From assembly GCA_046350295.1 (NCBI GenBank), contig JAXMAR010000010.1, positions 123,357-187,356 of the forward strand: 64,000 nt of DNA, written 5' to 3'. Shown here piece by piece: positions 61,441-64,000 of this stretch. The notes beneath the pieces are model-generated. The model was not told the DNA's origin and made no database searches. It saw only the letters and a list, made by a program, of their open reading frames with translations. The translations under genes and the position numbers were made by a program. Position 1 is the first letter of the stretch. Each line of letters opens with the position of its first letter. This stretch comes from JAXMAR01 sp046350295. Its GTDB lineage: Bacteria; Planctomycetota; Planctomycetia; Gemmatales; Gemmataceae.

Positions 61441-62541
61441 ATGTCCATCGATCTCAATCTCGACTACTTGCCTCGCCTGCCACGACGCAAGGATTTCCGC
61501 ATCGGCTGCGTCGGGGCCGGCTTCATCATGCGCGACTGCCACCTCGTCGCGTATCGCCAGGCCGGCTTCAATCCCGTCGCCATCGCCTCGCGCCGACCGG
61601 AGAACGCGCGAGCCACGGCCGCCCAGCATGGCATCGCCACCGTGCACGACACGGTCGACAAGCTGCTCGCCGATCCGAACATCGAAGTGCTCGACGTCGC
61701 CGTCCCGCCCGATTTGCAGGCGGGCGTGATCCGCAAGGCCGTCGAGCAGGGCAAGCACATCCGCGGTATCCTGGCGCAGAAGCCGCTGGCGCTGAGCTAT
61801 CGCGAGGCGAAGGAGTGTGTCCAACTGTGTCAGCGCGCCGGCATCACGCTCGCCGTCAACCAGAATATGCGCTACGACCAGTCGGTTCGCGCCTTGAAGG
61901 ACGTGCTGCGGCGCGGCTACCTGGGGGAGCCGGTGCTGGGGACGATCGAGATGCGGGCGATCCCGCACTGGATGCCATGGAGCGAGAACCTGCCCTCGCT
62001 GGCCACCTTCGTCATGAGCATCCATCACCTCGACACGTTCCGCTACTGGTTCGGCACGCCTGACCGCGTCCTCGCCAGCACGCGGCCCGATCCGCGCACG
62101 AAGTTCCCCCACACCGACGGCATCAACCTCTACATCCTCGAATACGACAACGGCTGCCGGGCCACGTCCTGGGACGACGTCTGGACCGGCCCCGCTCGCG
62201 AAGGATCCGAAAGCGACATCTACATCCGCTGGCGCGTCGAAGGGACCGACGGCCTGGCCCGCGGCACGATCGGCTGGCCCAGCTACCCCGCCCGCACGCC
62301 GAGCACCCTCGACTTCACCACGAAACGACAGCCCGGCTACTGGCTGTCGCCGCGCTGGAAGGAGGTCTGGTTCCCGGAGGCGTTCATCGGTACCATGGCG
62401 CAGCTTCTCTGCGCGATCGAAGATGACACGGAGCCGGAGATCAGCGGCCGCGACAACCTGGAGACGATCGCGCTGTGCGAGGCGGTGTTCGCCGCGGCGC
62501 GGGAGCATCGGGTGACGACGGTGCAGGAGTTTGTGAAGTGA
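61441..62541 (+). CDS. Gfo/Idh/MocA family oxidoreductase
   Basis: This is a 366-residue protein; ATG at 61441 lies two bases after the ispH stop, so the two are translated as a pair. The N-terminal Rossmann fold has GCVGAGFIMRDCHLVAYRQAGF, DVAVPPDLQAGVIRKAVEQGKH and the AQKPLALSYREAKE motif in place of the usual EKP. The C-terminal half has SIHHLDTFRYWFG with the expected His. Family members reduce or oxidise sugars with NAD(P). Substrate is not known. Confidence 0.88.
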   Translation: MSIDLNLDYLPRLPRRKDFRIGCVGAGFIMRDCHLVAYRQAGFNPVAIASRRPENARATAAQHGIATVHDTVDKLLADPNIEVLDVAVPPDLQAGVIRKAVEQGKHIRGILAQKPLALSYREAKECVQLCQRAGITLAVNQNMRYDQSVRALKDVLRRGYLGEPVLGTIEMRAIPHWMPWSENLPSLATFVMSIHHLDTFRYWFGTPDRVLASTRPDPRTKFPHTDGINLYILEYDNGCRATSWDDVWTGPAREGSESDIYIRWRVEGTDGLARGTIGWPSYPARTPSTLDFTTKRQPGYWLSPRWKEVWFPEAFIGTMAQLLCAIEDDTEPEISGRDNLETIALCEAVFAAAREHRVTTVQEFVK

Positions 62542-62630
62542 TCCGGCTGGGTTACGACGCCAGCGCTGATGGCTGGAGGACGCTTCGTGAGGTATGCTAA
62601 GAACAGGATTCTACGAAGGAACTGTTGGCC

Positions 62631-63338
62631 ATGCCGCTCCTAGATCACTTTCATCCGCCGCTGAGCGAACGCCGGCATTGGCACTCGTTCCACAATTCCT
62701 GGGCGACCTATCTGTCTTCGCAGCTCAACGCTCTCCTGCCCCCCGGCTACTTCGCCGAGGCCAACGTGCAGTATGGCGTGGAGATCGATGTCGCCACGTT
62801 TGATGAGGATGGCGCGAGCCGTGGGGAGGCCGTTTGGGCGTCGCCGCCGGCGCAAGTGAGCTATCCTTTCGAGCCTGCCGGCGTCGTGGTCGAAGTGGGT
62901 ATCTTCAGCCGTGCGGGTGGTCCGCAGCTCGCAGGCGCGGTGGAACTGGTCAGCCCGGCCAACAAGGATCGGCCGGCGCATCGCGAGGCGTTCGTGTCGA
63001 AGTGCGCGTCCTATTTGCACGCGGGAATCGGCCTGGTGATCGTCGACGTCGGCGCCGAACGCCCCGTCGATTTCCACCGCGACCTGCTCATCCGCGTCGT
63101 CGGCGTCGATCCCGGCCCGGGCCCTGTGCTGAGCGGCTCAGCCTACCGGACGGTGGAGCGCGACAACGCCCCGGTGCTCGACGTGTGGCGTGAAGCCATC
63201 GAGCTCGGCCAGTCGTTGCCGACGCTGCCCCTGTGGCTGCGCGGCGGGCTTTGTTTGCCGGTGGAACTCGAGGCCACCTATCAGCGCACCTGCATCGAGC
63301 AAAAAGTAGCCACGACCGAGCTCGCCGCATCCGTGTGA
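62631..63338 (+). CDS. DUF4058 family protein
   Basis: This is a 235-residue protein. ATG at 62631 with AAGGA ten bases upstream is preferred over an in-frame TTG two codons earlier. Typical DUF4058 features are the start PLLDHFHPPLSERRHWHSFH, the NSWATYLSSQLNALLPPGYFAEANVQ block, VELVSPANKDRPAHREAFVSK (an ELVSPxNK motif) and the C-terminal VWREAIELGQSLPTLPLWL. The fold resembles Uma2-like nuclease domains, but function is unknown. Confidence 0.85.
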   Translation: MPLLDHFHPPLSERRHWHSFHNSWATYLSSQLNALLPPGYFAEANVQYGVEIDVATFDEDGASRGEAVWASPPAQVSYPFEPAGVVVEVGIFSRAGGPQLAGAVELVSPANKDRPAHREAFVSKCASYLHAGIGLVIVDVGAERPVDFHRDLLIRVVGVDPGPGPVLSGSAYRTVERDNAPVLDVWREAIELGQSLPTLPLWLRGGLCLPVELEATYQRTCIEQKVATTELAASV

Positions 63339-63376
63339 TCCGTTGGCATCCGTGGTGGTCTTCCCGCCTTTATCCC

Positions 63377-64000
63377 ATGCCTCAACTGAAAACCGCCCGC
63401 GGCCGCTGTCTTCCCCTTGGCGCCATGGCCGGGGGAGAGGGCGTCAACTTCGCCGTCCTGTGCCGGCACGGGACGGCGGTCACGCTCGTCCTCATGGCGG
63501 CGGACGGCGAGGGGGTCATCGACGAGATCGGCCTCGATCCGCACCGGAACCGCACCGGCGATCACTGGCACGTCATGGTCTACGGCCTGCCCAGCATCTT
63601 TCGCTACGGCTGGCGCGTCGACGGTCCGCCGGGCCGCGGCCAGCGTTTCAACCCCCATCTGATCTTGCTCGATCCCTCCGCCACCGCCATCGCCGACGGC
63701 TCCGTCTGGGGCGGCGCTTCGCGCTCGTTCCACGAAGGACGGACGCCGGCGCGCGGCTCGACGCGGCGCAGCCTTTTCATTCGCCGGCCGTACGACTGGA
63801 AGGAAGACGCCCCGCTGCTGATTCCGCTCGAAGACTCGATCATCTACGAGCTGCACGTGCGCGGCTTCACCTGCCATCCGAGCGCCGGCGCCTCCAAGCC
63901 GGGGACCTTCCTCGGCCTCACGGAGAAGATCCCGTACCTGAAAGGCCTGGGCGTCACCGCGGTCGAGCTGCTGCCGGTGCACGAGTTCGACGAGGACGAT
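63377..64000 (+). CDS. glgX: Glycogen debranching enzyme/isoamylase, 5' part
   Basis: The reading frame from ATG 63377 runs open to the window edge (208 codons). The protein starts MPQLKTARGRCLPLGAMAGG and then VNFAVLCRHGTAVTLVL, an N-terminal CBM48-like domain. It continues with YGWRVDGPPGRGQRFNPHL, RPYDWKEDAPLLIPLEDSII, YELHVRGFTCHPSAG and ELLPVHEFDEDD, which match the GlgX/isoamylase family up to conserved region I. The enzyme cuts alpha-1,6 links in glycogen. Catalytic residues lie beyond the window. Confidence 0.9.
   Translation, partial: MPQLKTARGRCLPLGAMAGGEGVNFAVLCRHGTAVTLVLMAADGEGVIDEIGLDPHRNRTGDHWHVMVYGLPSIFRYGWRVDGPPGRGQRFNPHLILLDPSATAIADGSVWGGASRSFHEGRTPARGSTRRSLFIRRPYDWKEDAPLLIPLEDSIIYELHVRGFTCHPSAGASKPGTFLGLTEKIPYLKGLGVTAVELLPVHEFDEDD

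Overview
The window is GC-rich bacterial chromosome that most resembles a planctomycete of the Gemmataceae type. The signs are a DUF1559 pseudopilin-like protein, two serine/threonine kinases with TPR tails, many secreted WD40-like proteins, a BBP7 family barrel, a fused sugar-dehydrogenase/cytochrome protein, a surface protein with the N-terminal LEGRDVPA anchor signature, and short dispersed palindromic repeats. This assignment rests on gene content read by eye, not on a marker-gene search.

Layout. 0-10.4 kb holds secreted proteins (WD40, an Ig-like protein) and a 1009-residue dehydrogenase-cytochrome fusion, followed by a secreted gene broken by several frameshifts. 10.6-20.3 kb holds a large Ser/Thr kinase-TPR protein, a secreted rhodanese, a Rieske oxygenase, a broken small gene, a CRISPR-like repeat pair, and a second kinase-TPR gene broken within the kinase domain. 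20.4-24.4 kb is a tightly packed minus-strand run: TatA-like, MFS transporter, Imm1-like, RHH antitoxin, PIN toxin, M20 peptidase. 24.5-31.5 kb holds repeat-rich secreted proteins, a frameshifted comM, a GlsB/YeaQ membrane protein, a transglutaminase-like protein and a second PIN pair. 31.5-41.9 kb is the most distinctive block: a ten-CxxCH multiheme cytochrome with a C-terminal propeller, downstream of an outer-membrane porin whose 5' part is frameshifted, then a BBP7 barrel and a duplicated HbpS/GlcG-domain surface protein. 42-51.5 kb has a DUF433/DUF5615 pair, an SDR enzyme, pseudopilin, lipoprotein, SGNH hydrolase, C25-type peptidase, an inactive-transglutaminase 7TM protein, glpD and a further PIN pair flanked by a second copy of the glpD 5' end. 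51.6-64 kb is mostly cell-envelope and isoprenoid functions (terpene-cyclase fold, PlsC acyltransferase, ABC exporter, ArnT-like and family 2 glycosyltransferases, IspH, Gfo/Idh oxidoreductase), a DUF4058 protein and the start of a glycogen debranching enzyme.

The most interesting candidate system is the porin plus multiheme cytochrome-propeller pair (31.5-37.9 kb), which looks like an electron conduit across the outer membrane. Single-base frameshifts are concentrated in a few patches (9.9-10.4, 17.4, 18.15-18.67, 24.2, 26.05 and 37.5-37.6 kb), while neighbouring genes of 4-5 kb are intact. These may be local consensus errors or real decay, and raw reads would decide. No rRNA, tRNA, cas gene, transposase or phage gene was recognised.
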